A stretch of 64,000 bases of DNA, taken from contig NC_079372.1 in the NCBI RefSeq assembly GCF_021018895.1, forward strand, positions 21,099,237 through 21,163,236, written 5' to 3'. Made by a program: the position numbers and the translations under genes. The stretch comes from Seriola aureovittata (Eukaryota; Chordata; Actinopteri; Carangiformes; Carangidae). Under the pieces are notes generated by a model. It made no database searches. It was not told the DNA's origin and saw nothing but the letters and a program-made list of their open reading frames with translations. Shown in pieces: positions 25,691-38,000 of this stretch (position 1 is its first letter; each line of letters starts with the position of its first letter).

Positions 25691-26302
25691 CTTGTTTTTC
25701 TTTCATAAATTGACGTTTGCGTGTTTGGAACTGAAAACATTAAAATAAATAAATCAAGAAATTGCTGTTTGCTCCCAGTCCTGCTTGGCTTCCCTCTCCT
25801 CTCCTTCCATTTCTCCTCTCTCCTCCTCTTCTTCTTGTAATTTATGCAGCTCTAAACTTCAGCATCCTGTGGGAGAAATCTGCTGTGCAGACATTAACAG
25901 CCACACAATAAAAACACAACAGCACCACATGATGATCTTCTCGTTCATTTGCCTTGTTTATCTGTGATTGGGGATGTTGTCTCTTCTAAGCGTCTCCCGC
26001 TCCCACGCAATAACTTCAGCCGGGCAGCGGGTCGATTAAATGGCCTGATAAAAGCGCATTAAGCTCATGGAGCTAATATATGAACACATGCGTCCGTTTG
26101 TGTGTCTGCGTGAGCCACAGCAGCAGGGTCGAACCAGGTCAAATTGTTCCATGTGCAGAACATGTGTTTTACTCCGGTTGGTGATGTCATTATCAACGCC
26201 ACGTCAAACATTTAGTGCAGTAACCATTAGTTACTGTGTCTGAAGGCTGGTAGGAGTGGAGGCATGTCAGGACTAAAAAGTAAGACAATGATAATAATAA
26301 TG

Positions 26303-26327
26303 ATGTGTGTTTGTGTGTGTGTGTGTT

Positions 26328-26358
<31 letters not shown>
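26303..26358. repeat. (GT)n microsatellite, imperfect
   Basis: GT array with tttg and tatg interruptions. Confidence 0.9.
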
Positions 26359-26362
<4 letters not shown>

Positions 26363-26464
26363 AAATGCATATGTTGACAGGGGAAAGAAAAAAGCGGTTG
26401 ATCCCTGTTTGAAAATTCAAATCTTCAACAGCTAATCAGAGCGGGAGCTGGTGGGAGGAAAGTT

Positions 26465-26900
26465 AGAGGAGGAGGGACATAAAGAAAAAGGTTTATTTAT
26501 AAATCCTATTTAAAACAAGCAGAGTCGTGCTGCACAATAATTAACAACATATATACAGAACATAACAACAGCTAAAATGTGAAGTCAGACGGACAGGAAA
26601 CACTGAGAAATAAAAACACAGGATAAAAGTGAAAGATAAAACCTCAAAGGCCAAAGAAAACATGGGTTTTAAGTTTAGTCTTAAAAAAGTGGAGCACTTC
26701 ATTAAAAGAGGAAAACTCTTCCAAAGTTTTTGGGCCCTTACCATGAAAGCCCAATCATCCTTTTCCCCATAGCCTCGCCCAGAGGGACATCGAGGAGCAG
26801 CTGGTCTGAGGATCTGAGGGGATCTGAGATGTACTCGACCCTGGGGGGCCTTAAAAACTAATAAAAGAACCTTGAACTCGAGTCAGTATTTGACTGTGTT
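26465..26900. repeat. Teleost dispersed repeat (retroelement 3'-end type)
   Basis: gtttatttataaatcctatt, then ttttaagtttagtcttaaaa, cccttaccatgaaagcccaa, tctgaggggatctgagatgt and ggccttaaaaactaataaaa. This order of blocks is typical of a very common non-coding interspersed repeat of fish genomes. Assignment to a named family is not possible by eye. Confidence 0.6.
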
Positions 26901-27763
26901 GACCATGTTGTCGCTGAACTGGGTAACGACCAAACACAGGGCAAAAAGTCAAAGAACAGCAACAGAAGAAGAAGAAGAAGACATGACTTTAAGATGATTG
27001 CAGTCAGTATAAAACACGCCTCTTCCCACGGGCTGACTCATTACTGGGGACGAGCCGAGGTCACAACGTCTCCCTCTCCTCAGAGAGCGAGATGAAGGCT
27101 CCACTTAGCGTGTCACATCCGGTTTGATTTCCTGTCAGAGAGGCTGATGGCGAAGGATTACAGGGCGGGAACAAAGACGGAGGGAATAAACAGTCAATGC
27201 TGAGGGACGAGCGGTGCGTTTAATGTCTTGTCGACCAACACGGGGAATCGATGACACTCTCTTTGGAAAGATGTGTCTCAGCTGGTGTGACAGCTTGTGA
27301 GTCAGGGCAGATTCATTATGCAAATTTTCAGGGCGACCTGTAGTTTATGTTGCCATGACGACAAAGGTCTAAACTCAAGAAAGTACTCACTTTTAACGAT
27401 GTTTGTAATCAAATTACCCTGTGACTGTTCCACGTTCTTAAAAGCACGTTTGTTATCGTTACCGTGACAACACAGATCCAAGCTTTTCCTGCCCTTACCG
27501 TTGGGTCGCAAAGCGCGGCTCCCGTCTCCTAGCAACCTTGACAACACGTAACTTTTTTGTTTTTCACAGAAACTTGAGGTTTTAAAGTCTCGTGGTTTTA
27601 ACAGTTGAAACACAAGACTGACATTTAACTGTGTGATCCTCAGACTCACTGTCACTGTTGTTTGCTTTCATTACCGGCGCGCAATGAATCCTGGGATATG
27701 TTGGGCCGCGAAGGATCGGCCTTCAAAGAGGGTAATTTCCCATAAATACCACGTTAATGAGGT

Positions 27764-27764
<1 letters not shown>

Positions 27765-27819
<55 letters not shown>
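27765..27819. repeat. (GATA)n microsatellite
   Basis: About thirteen tandem AGAT units. Confidence 0.95.
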
Positions 27820-28129
27820 ACATTTTCCACCCTCCTCAATAAAAACTCTACGCCGTTATTTAGCCACAAGAAGCATGAAAACAGACAAACATCCTGAACA
27901 ATCTTGAATCTTTCTTAGTCTTAAAGATGCTAATTAACTTCAATAACATCAACAACTGGATTACAGCGGGACTCAGGACTCCACACAGAGATATTAGGTT
28001 GAATGTAAGTCAACTCAAAATACAGCAGAACATTTACCTTCAGATCTGACTCAGTGGTTTTATAATGAAGTTTTTTCATTTTATATTAAACTAATTGAAT
28101 TCCCAGTGTTTACTGTGAATATCAAAGGG

Positions 28130-28345
28130 GGTCTGTTACTTCCTGGAGTTTCCCTGGAGATGTGATACTGATATTGGATAGAGCCAGGCTAGCTGCTTTC
28201 TGCTGTTTCTATAGACTTAATGCTAAGCTAAGCTAACCCAGCTGCTGTCTGTAGCTTCATGTTGACTGAGCGTGCCATCGAACCTCTCCCGGCAAGAAAG
28301 CGAATGAGCATATTTTACCAAAATGTCAAACTTTTCCTTTAAAAA
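28130..28345 (+). repeat. GCTAAGCTAA-type dispersed repeat, copy 1
   Basis: gtctgttacttcctggagtt, agagccaggctagctgcttt, aatgctaagctaagctaacc, gcaagaaagcgaatgagcat and aaaatgtcaaacttttcctt. Related fragments are at 37500-37580, 41895-41975 and 56515-57095. Common in fish as I recall; class unknown. Confidence 0.6.
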
Positions 28346-28771
28346 TGTATTAAAAAATCAGATCAGTAATAACTGAAAACCATGAGCCATTAAAATACAC
28401 ATTGATGTCTCAAAAGGATTTATTTTCAGCAATTACCCACGTCACCTCTCTGCATGTGTGTGGTGCTGGTGTTTGAAGTGACAGACACACCTAAAGGTCA
28501 GCAGAGCCGGCCTTTGTTCTGCTGTCACTCACTTCCAACAGCCGGTTATTATTCAAGGCGCCGAGGGTTTAATATCACTTACTGTTCTCTTATGGATGTG
28601 GGATGTGCAGCTAATGTACAAAAGTCAGTATACAATTATAATTTTTTTTTCAGATTTTTTAAAAATGCTTTGAATTAAAGCTGCACTGAGCTGCCACACA
28701 CAGTCTGTTTAATCATCACTGGATTATTATAAGAAATAATATTTGCAGCTATCATTTATGTGACGTGTGAC

Positions 28772-29023
28772 AAACACACACATACAAAACACACACACAC
28801 AAACACACACAAACACACGCACACACATACAAAACACACACAAACACACACACACTTTGACATAATTGATGCAGTTCACGTTGCCAATTACTGGACAACC
28901 CAGTCAACCTGTCTTACACGCTCCACTTCACTCTCTCTCACTCACACACACACACACTCACACTCACACGCACACACACACACACGCACACACACACACA
29001 CACACAAACACAAACACAAACAC
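28772..29023. repeat. Compound (CA)n region
   Basis: CA arrays with aaac, catac and cacg interruptions at 28772-28854 and 28940-29023. Confidence 0.92.
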
Positions 29024-29781
29024 ACATACGGTGTGATACTGTAATCCTATGATATTCTACTTGCCATTTCTGCTGACTTGTGTGTGTCTGAGGTGAGAAA
29101 ACCACATGTGACAAGAAATCCAGACTAATTAAAGATGTGAAGCGTGTTCATGAAGAAGCCATTAACCATATGGAGGTTTGTGTGTGTGTGTGTGTGTGTA
29201 TTTTATTTTATTATTATATTTTATTTTTATTCATTTTATTATTTTATCTTATTTTATTTTAATTCAATTTTATAAACCAGTTCCCATCAAACACCCTCCT
29301 TTGAAGTTGTGACGGGGCGGTTCACGTTTGTCATCACCTCAGAATCCTGTAGAACAACATCTCTAATGCACTGATGAACTGTATTAAAATGTTCCTGTCA
29401 AACAAATTTAGTTTTGATCCGTTAAGACGAAGAACAACTTGTTTCAGTCGAGAACAAGTTTTCTGTCAGAGGCGTCTTTGTTTTATTGAATTATGAATCA
29501 TGTATCATGTCGAATCCTCTCCTCTCTGTATCTACAAATACAAGCAGAGACATAAGAACAAACATGACAATCTTTTTGCTTCTGGTTCATTCTCTGAGTT
29601 TTTTTACCTTTAAAAACAAAATAAGAAATAAATCCAGATCCTCTCATTAGAAGCCACTTCTCGTCTGAACTACAGAGAGGGCAGAGCTGAGCTGAGCTGG
29701 GAGGCGTCACTGCAGTGATGCTCTCTATTTATAGGACATCATCGGGGGGTGCTGTGTTGTGGTTTGCAGGGACGCCCTCTG

Positions 29782-29782
<1 letters not shown>

Positions 29783-29824
<42 letters not shown>
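29783..29824. repeat. (CA)21 microsatellite
   Basis: Pure CA array. Confidence 0.94.
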
Positions 29825-29828
<4 letters not shown>

Positions 29829-30109
29829 GCAGATGGAGACGCTGCAGTATTGATGGAGAAGCTTTGCATATGTGTGTGTGTTCATTCACATATGGTTTCT
29901 CTCTGTGACTGTGGTGAACAGTTGCTGCAGCTCAGGTGGCTGCAAGTGAGAAGAGGGGGCAGGAAGTTTAACCCTCGTTTAACCAGGTGGGACGACAAAT
30001 GAACATGTTCAGATTAAGAGCAGTTCGAAGCAGGTGAAGCAGGTGGAGCTTTAATCACTCTTAGTTACTGTCATCCAGGACATGTTGCTACAGAGGTAAA
30101 CTAATGCAG

Positions 30110-30700
30110 GTACATGGTGGTGTTGTGACGATAACCCTGATATTTAAAAAATGGTCGGACTCGGACACTATGTGGAAAGAGATTGTGAATTTGAACGAAT
30201 CTTCCACGTCGTGTTTATTTGGGTTAATACCACATGATATGAAAGTGTCGCAGCACAGGAGGCTGTGGTTTCGCCTCGTTGAGGTTACTGGCTGTAGAAT
30301 CATTTTTACGCTCCTGGAAATCCTCCTCTGTGTCTAATTTTAATAAGTGGACAGATTTAAAGCGTAAAACGGCCTCATATGAACGTGTGACGTATAGACT
30401 GCGTGAAGTTAGACAGTTAGAGAAACTGATCTCATTGTGCGATTGACAGTTTATGTATATTTCACCTTTTGATAATATCTACTTTAATATATGTGGAGCT
30501 GATGGACTGAACACCTGTGGTATACAGAGGGGGATGGATCACCGTATCCTGCCAGATATAATCGCTGATCAATATGTCTCGGGTCTTCTGATTGTATCAA
30601 GGAAGATTCAGGGCTATTTTCTGTTTTCTGTGTATTTATTTATTTATTTTATAATTTGTGATTGTGGCTGTGGTCTCTTGACTTATATTCAGCATAATTA
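30110..30700 (+). mobile_element. Degraded L1-type LINE: ORF2 C-terminal end and 3' flank
   Basis: The frame from about 30140 reads W...TMWKEIVNL, then LFGLIPHDMKVSQHRRLWFRL and VTGCRIIF. After a frame change at about 30338 a second frame (30348-30446) reads WTDLKRKTASYERVTYRLRE and stops. The order W-KEI...LFG..P.....RLWF.L..V.GCR.I and then ASYER-TYRL matches the C-terminal end of fish L1 ORF2 proteins as I know it. Catalytic reverse transcriptase motifs are absent (5' truncated). 30447-30700 is probably 3' UTR. It is a dead copy. Confidence 0.55.
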
Positions 30701-31109
30701 TGACTGATGTTGCAGAGTCTTGTGAGGTTGTTTGTTTTTGTCTCTTAGTTTCCTGCTTGGATAAGAAAACAGAGGAAATGACAGTGTATAACCGATCTGT
30801 CCCGTAGATGAATAAGTCTGAGTAAGAAAACGTTTTTAAAGCAAAAACACTGAATAAAGACTCAGTCGCACGTGAACAGTGTGCAGTTGAAATGTTACTT
30901 TCTGCAGCATCTTTCTCTTTAATGGTAACTTCCAGTTCTCATTCAAAGGGACTGATTTGTCCTCGTCTGTCTGTCCAGAGAAACAGTGAGACAACAAAGT
31001 ACATTACATTTTTATTCCGTTAGTTAAACGTTTTTGCTCATTGTAATTCACTGTGACACTTTGATGGCTATGAGTCATAATATGCAGCCTAAATATTAAA
31101 GTATTGTCA

Positions 31110-31540
31110 TGTTCAGTCAGTGTGTTTCCTGCAGTAGATGCAGTTTAAGAGCAGCAGGAGGACCGGTACACTAGCAGAGTGATGAGCTGCCGGGGGGCGG
31201 GGCCAGCAGAAAACACCTGTTCTAGACACTTTTAAAAGACGCCCAGTGAAACAATCCAACGTCTGTTTAAATGAAGCTTCATGTAGAAGATTTTCATCTC
31301 TTCATCCTCCCGTCAAATCCGCACTTTCCTTTGGTGCTACATTTTTCTCAACCGCTGAACTGCCGTATTCCTACGCACAAGCGCACCTGCAGAGCACACT
31401 GTGTTACGCCGCTTTCTGATCCGCTCAGCTGACCTGTGTGCACCGTAACACAGTTCGCTTCGTAGGGGCGCAGTGTGCTTGGTTTGAGAGGGATTCTGGG
31501 ATACTTGCCTTTCCTGGACAACTGATTTAAGGATTTAATC
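31110..31540 (+). repeat. Dispersed repeat family D, copy 1
   Basis: gtgtttcctgcagtagatgc, gcggggccagcagaaaacac, acgcccagtgaaacaatcca, tgaagcttcatgtagaagat and ttggtgctacatttttctca. All blocks recur at 51880-52310, some in inverted order. Confidence 0.7.
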
Positions 31541-32337
31541 ACATGATACAGACCTTCTATCATCGTTCTTTACTAACACATAATCATTTCCATCTTATAT
31601 TTCTTAGATACTAAAATATATAACGTAGTTAGTTTCTTAGTTTCGGGGAAAACCATGAATCATCGTATCCGTCTTTTTGCTCTGCACACATCTGCACACA
31701 TGATAATATGATAATAAGATAATACAGAGCAGCAGAGAACATGCAGAGATATTAAATAATACATCATGTTTATGACTTTCACATTGCTTTGCATTAGGAT
31801 TACAACATATTATTATTTCCAAACACATGCAGAGGTATATTATCTTTTCTTTTTTTTTTATTGCAGATGGAGACTGTAAGAAAGAGCGGGAATAGAAATG
31901 AGTTTAGTTGAGAACTGTGTTACATTATTTTACATTATTTCTCTTCTGCCGTGACAAATGTCAAACATAATCGTATCATGGTTATTAAACCCGTGGAAAC
32001 AGAGAAGTGCTTTGTTGAAACAGTGTCATCGTACTTTTATTGTTTACATGTCACAGCTTTTATGTTCAGACATGATATTCAGACGTAAACAAAGAGCTTT
32101 CAAAATAAGAGCGTGAAGATTTAAAGGGTCCCTGCTTCCTGAACTTTCTTTGTCTTTGATCTGTCTCTCGCTCAGTCCAGCCACCTTCCTTCCTCGTCCT
32201 CCTCCCTCTCCTCCTTCTCCTCCTCTCTTTTCTCTCCACCTCTGACCCTCTTATCATTCACCGTTCCGTTTCCTTTCCTTCCTTCCTCTTCCTCTTTCTG
32301 TCGTTTTCATTAATGTGTTGCCAATGGGGGGTGCCTT

Positions 32338-32371
32338 GGCGACAGGCTGCAAAAGCTGTCGCCACGGCAAC
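32338..32371 (+). promoter_or_regulatory. RFX X-box with 9-bp inverted repeat
   Basis: GTCGCCACGGCAAC at 32358-32371 matches the X-box consensus GTNRCCNNRGYAAC at every position. The GGCGACAG at 32338-32345 pairs with CTGTCGCC at 32356-32363 (9 bp with the flanking T/A), so the site lies in one arm of a hairpin. The surrounding 32310-32410 is CpG-richer than the intron average and unlike the repeats. Confidence 0.45.
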
Positions 32372-33523
32372 GCATTGTGGTCCGTGGTTGTCGAGGCGTT
32401 TTGTTGGGAGGCTGGTGGCTGGGGGGTCGGTGTGGGAGGGTGGGGGGTGTAAATAGATGCTGCATCTCTTTTGCTCCTCGGTGTGGTGCAGGTCAGACGA
32501 TCAAATATTAAATACTCCAGAGGTGGAGCTTCTTCTTCTTCTTTGTCTCTCTCTCCATCTTCAAACTGTTTTCACTTTCACCACCTTCACCTTGTTCATA
32601 CACTCCATCTTTAACATCATTAACTTATCTTTGTCAATAACAATAATAATAATATTACTCTGCCAAGTCATTTTGTGGAAATGTAAAATGCAAAAATATA
32701 AAAAAATAATAATTTTGTCCCAGAAAAAATGAAGAATAATGACGTTTATGTGTAATTATGACAATAAGAAAATCTAACAAAAGGATTATTATTGTAAACA
32801 TACTGTCATGTTGAAGAGCTGTGTAGCTTTTATACCGAGCCGACAAACCCACATCAAAACTAACAGGAATAAGAAACATGTTTCAGTCTGCTGGGAGAAG
32901 ATAGTGACTCTCTCCGACCTCACTCAGTCCGCCTTACAAACCCTCGTGTTTGTGTTGATGCAGCAGTTTGTGGTGGTTGGAATAAATCTTCTAAAGACAA
33001 AAATTCTCATGTTTCCTCTTCCAGAAAAACTGTCAGTGGAGCAGTCCACGGTTCGATGAAGTAATTAATGAAAAATGAATGTACAACAGCTGCAGCATTA
33101 ATTTATAATATGAAAATACCAAACGTCTGTGGCGTCCGTCTTCTCCGTTTCACACACTTAAAGGCTGAAAAACAAGAAATTAAAGGACGACATCTTGAGC
33201 TCTGTGAGTTTACAGTTAATGAGTTCATCAAACAACATCATCTCTGAGTTACTCGATAATGAAAATAATCTTTAAAGTAATGGTTAATTGCACCTGTACT
33301 CTATAGAAACCTGCAGCAGTCACAGAGAGATTGGCTGGTTTGTACATTAAATTAGACGATTAGCTCTTTAATAAACGTTCAGGGACAATAGGGCCCCGGG
33401 TGGGGGGTGGGGGGGTCTCTAGGGGTTGACGTCTGCTACACACACAAAAACACACACACACGTCAGTCTGTTCAGCTTCAAGCAACCACAACAAACACAC
33501 ACTTCTTCTGTACACACTTACAT

Positions 33524-33525
33524 AT

Positions 33526-33558
<33 letters not shown>

Positions 33559-33745
33559 TTCCTGATTGTGGAAACAAAAATATGCACACAGTCAAACAAA
33601 CATTAACTACACACACACAAACACACACACACACACACACATGAATAATTCAGATCAATACGAAGCGTTCAGGTTGTACTTGAAGGGCTGTTCATTTGCG
33701 CAAGGTCACCTACTGACACACTGTCTTAATAAGCTGAGTGTCTGA

Positions 33746-33787
<42 letters not shown>
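33524..33787. repeat. Three (CA)n arrays
   Basis: Arrays at 33528-33557, 33611-33642 and 33750-33787. Confidence 0.93.
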
Positions 33788-33791
<4 letters not shown>

Positions 33792-34068
33792 TTGGCAGAC
33801 AGACACACAAGCTTTTCTCTAATGGAAGTGACTGGAAGTAAAAAGAGCTTCTGGTAACAAAGAACAACAAATCCTCCTTTCCCTCCTCTTCTCCTTCTCT
33901 CGTCTCCTCTCCTCTCTTGTTTCCTCCCCTCCTCTCCTTCTCTCATCTCCTCGTCACCTCTCCTTGTTTCCTTTTTTCTCCTCTTCTCGTTTCCTCATTT
34001 CCTCTCCTCCTTCCATCCGTCCTTGTAGCCCTCCTTGCTTCTTGATGCTTTGTTTGCTTATTTCAGTG

Positions 34069-34073
34069 TGTGT

Positions 34074-34116
<43 letters not shown>

Positions 34117-34258
34117 GAGCCAAAGTAAACAGAGGAGGAGGAGGCTGCCTTTGTCCTTTTTTTTTTGAGAGCAGCCTGTTGTTGTCTTGATTACTTATTG
34201 GACGAGACAGAGAGACAGACAGAGAGAGAGACAGACAGAGACAGACAGAGAGAGAGAC

Positions 34259-34290
<32 letters not shown>
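34069..34290. repeat. (GT)n, then (GACA)/(GA)n repeat
   Basis: GT array 34069-34114. From 34205 gacagaga units grade into pure GA. Confidence 0.92.
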
Positions 34291-36504
34291 TGCGAGGAGG
34301 GAAAGTGTAGCGTCTTTTCAGACGTGTAGTAGCCTATCATATCCATCCTGTATCGGCGTGGCGGCGCTTTGTTGCCGTGCTAATGCTATGCTAATAGATG
34401 GTAATTGTCCATTCACACATGCAAACGGCTGTGAGCTGAATCTCTGTTGTGTGACATCACGTCAGCGTTCACTGAAAATACTTTAAGAAACATTTAGAAA
34501 CACGCCGGGCTCTGAACGCCCCCCTATTTACCTATTTAAAATGAGCCTAAACACAAATGAATCAGAAAACAGAGTGTGTGTGTGTGTGTGTGTGTCTGCT
34601 GCTGGGACACATCAGGTTAGCTTCAGGTGATTTGGCAGGAAGCAGGAGCTAAGTCAGAGAGCAGCGTTCAGGATCATTTGTACATCATGGCGAAGAATTT
34701 TCATTAAGCCTGCAGCAGATTGATTAACGCCAATTTTTGACTGGAAAATCCATCTGAAGAGAAGGTGACGAAGAGGTGTGTTCATTCAGCTGTGGGGGAA
34801 AAAAATAAGAAAAGAAAAAGAGCTGGATACATAAACCATACGTACCATGCACCTTTTCCCGCTCATAAGTTAGTATTGATAAACGCAGAATGTGTTGACC
34901 ATGTGAACACGCGGTTTTCTGAAGAGATCCACGTTACAGTGAAAATAAAAAATAAGCTGAGACGAAGAAGAAGAAAGAAGAAAAAAGAAGAAAGACAGAA
35001 ATAATTGTGTTTGTGCTCAATCATTTAATATCTTTATTGTGAGTGAATCTGTAACTGTTTCATCCTGTTTGAATGAAGGACATGTCCCTAACAACATTTA
35101 CATGTCCTGTTTGGAGTGAATCATATTAGATCACTGTGTCTTTCCAGAGGTCAGATTTAAACATGCTAGCATCTGATTGGCTGAGAGGCTCGGGTCGAAA
35201 ATAAAAATTGTCGCCATCTTTTTACTTTTCTTTTTTTGTATTAATTCATTAACGGTCGAAGGCAACTTGTACCAGTGAGATTAATCCATTGCAGTGGCTC
35301 AACAGGGACAGAGAGTCTGAGGATTGCGCTGTTAAATGTCAGTAAGGGCGGGAACAGCTAATCCTCCGTAGACCAGCCCGTCTCACTTGGATTCGGCCTT
35401 CACGGTCTACGACGGGCCGCACCTTCTGATGTTAAGATTTGAAGAAAATAAGTCATTCATTCGATTATTTTCTAGTATGAAAATCAATCGTCACACTCTG
35501 AAAGTTCAAACTCCACATCAATGTTCATCAGTGTGACACTGATAGTTTAGATGTCATGCAGACTTGACGTGTTACACAACCCAGAAAATGTCAAGACTCT
35601 GCCGATGGATTATCAAACCATTCAGCTGACATGAAAGGAAACTACACGGTGGTTCTGAGTATCTACGACAGAGCGGCTTTGTGTGGAGGGTAGTTCAGGT
35701 AAAGTGGAGTGCGCTTGATTTGATTTGTAGAGTAAAGACTAATAAAGCCACTGGTATGGTTCTTTATGATCAGCAGCAATGGATTTATTTCATTTAAAGT
35801 CCTGGATCCAGGTTTTATCATCAACATCACAGCAGACAAAGAGGCTTCATGTTGGAAGCGCTGATGCTAAATTGGCTGTTTATTTCCTAATCCGGCGCTC
35901 GCGGCGTGTCATCGTGTCACAAAATGTGTGGAAACGGCGCGAGTGTGTCGTAATGAGCCGAGCAGGCGGGGGGTTATGGGAAAACGCCGGTGTTGCTTTC
36001 GCCTTATTTGCTCTGCGCCGTTGTTCTGTGAGCTGCTTCCCTCTGCCTGCAGACAGCCGGAGAGAGCTGCTTAACGCTGCATTTACATCCCAGGAATTCA
36101 GTCAACGCTGTTATCAAGTGTGACTAAATAGAAATATGATGTTAGCCTCAGCTCACAATGTTACAAGCATCCATTTGTATTTTTACATAAACAGTATTCG
36201 TTTGCTTTTACTGGCTAAACGGCAGGATTTGAGCAGAAAATGTCTCTTTATTCATTTATTTTCCTTATTAAAGTCATAAGGCAACTTTAAAAAAGAAATC
36301 CAGGGAGATAAATAACAAGATTGATTGGTTTCCTGTCCTCATTAATGAGCTGAATTAAAGATTTGCTAAAGCTAACTGTCTCTGAGCTCCGCCGCTCTGA
36401 TTTGTTGTGTGTTGTTAGCAGGAGGCGTAGTGCTGTTTAATTATCTCCTTCGGTCCCCAGTGTCAGTCTTCTCTTTCCCTTTGCCTCCATACATCCTTAT
36501 CTGA

Positions 36505-36572
36505 CACACACACACACACACACACACAGGTTATGCAACCCAATGTGTGCTGTGTTGTGTAGACTTTTCCTC

Positions 36573-36611
<39 letters not shown>
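36505..36611. repeat. (CA)n array followed by (GT)n array
   Basis: CA 36505-36529 and GT 36575-36611, 45 bp apart and complementary on the same strand. Confidence 0.93.
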
Positions 36612-36612
<1 letters not shown>

Positions 36613-37659
36613 TGGTGATGATTAGATGTGAGTGTCCTGTTCTTTCAGGCTGAGACTGGCCCATTGCCTGCGAGTGTGTGTGTGTCTCTGTTGCAGCATG
36701 CACTTCAAATAAATCAATTTTCTCTCCACAAACCCACACTCTCTTTCTGCACACACACACACACTAAGACACACTTTCCCTCGGTATTCGAGCAATCTGA
36801 TCTAATTTCTGCCCTCAGAGGAAAATGTTTGCTGTAGTATTTCAGTGACTGAAAGATTCTTTCCAGACTCCACTATTAAAAAAAAACTAACTTTGACTTA
36901 AAATTAGACTTTGCAGTGTGTTGTTTATTTTTTTTGTGCCACAAACAGACAAAGCCAAGTAAGTCAGTACTTTAGTGCAGAGCTTTAGAGCTTTTGAAAT
37001 ACAACAGCACCAGTAGCTCTGGCTGCTATTTCGGCTTCTTATATGAAGTCTGCATCCTAAACTTCAGCGTGTCCGTGTCCAGGAAACGTGACTTTGTTGT
37101 GAGCAGCCACTTGAGATGCATGGCGGTGTCACTGCGAGGCAAAAGGCCACAGCTGTGTCCCAAACTAACTGTCCGCTGCACCTGTCAGGAGCCGAGAAAC
37201 CAGAGAAATGTCACAGGAAAACGTCACGGCAGGAGGTTTTCATGTGGAGGGATCGTCCTACAAACATCTGCCTAGAAATACTAAGAAGGAAAGTTGCATC
37301 TTATTTGATTTGTACACAAACAGCATCCGGCAACCTTCGCTAACGGCGCTACAGGCTGCAGAACAGAGGCGGATGGATACAGTTAAACAAATAGAGGAAA
37401 TAGTTCCAGCATGTAACACCCCCTATAGTCACGTTGTTATTTTTGCCTTTCAGATTATTTACAGATTAAACAATCAAGATATAATGTGTTCATTAGTGAG
37501 CTTTGGAGATCGATCTTTAGGCTAAGCTAGGTTAGCATCCTGGCTTCAGCTCGATACTTAAAACAGGACTCCACAGATTTAGCGTAGCACTCAGGAGTGG
37601 TGTCGAGCTTCTCATAAAGAGACTGTCCTCCTGTAAAAAAATGAGCCCTTAGGTGTTTT

Positions 37660-38000
37660 GTTGCTAGACGACATCTTGTGGTCGCGGTAATGATGACAGG
37701 AGCGAAGGGAAAAGTGTCGGTGACGTAGTTTAAAGAGAGACAAAATCCACGTCAGGAGGAGGTGGTGGTGGATGGATGGGTCAACAAAACGCAGGAATAG
37801 GAGGGCGGTGTTCGATTCCCATGTGAAAGCAGCTGTTTATATCGTAACCATAGCAACAAAGACTGTCTAATGTTGAGGAAGAACTTATTTTAACCCAAAT
37901 CACCAACTTTGCTCTAAACCTGACCGTTATTAACCACGCTGCCGCTGTAGGGGGCGCTATTTCAGGAGACACTCCTATAGGTCGTATCAGAGCGTTGTTC
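37660..38000 (+). repeat. Dispersed repeat family E, copy 2
   Basis: tagacgacatcttgtggtcg, gtgacgtagtttaaagagag, gtgttcgattcccatgtgaa, cgtaaccatagcaacaaaga, gccgctgtagggggcgctat. The gttcgattccc resembles a polymerase III B box but there is no A box at the right distance. It carries an exact X-box (37844-37857) and a CTCF-like motif (37944-37958). Confidence 0.55.

Noticed and set aside
36994..37525. Overlapping 75-105 codon frames
   Set aside because: They overlap each other in different frames with no recognisable domain and no flanking splice sites that fit the gene.
37806..37822. tRNA-like B box (gttcgattccc)
   Set aside because: No A box or cloverleaf upstream; it lies inside dispersed repeat family E. 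Not a tRNA gene.
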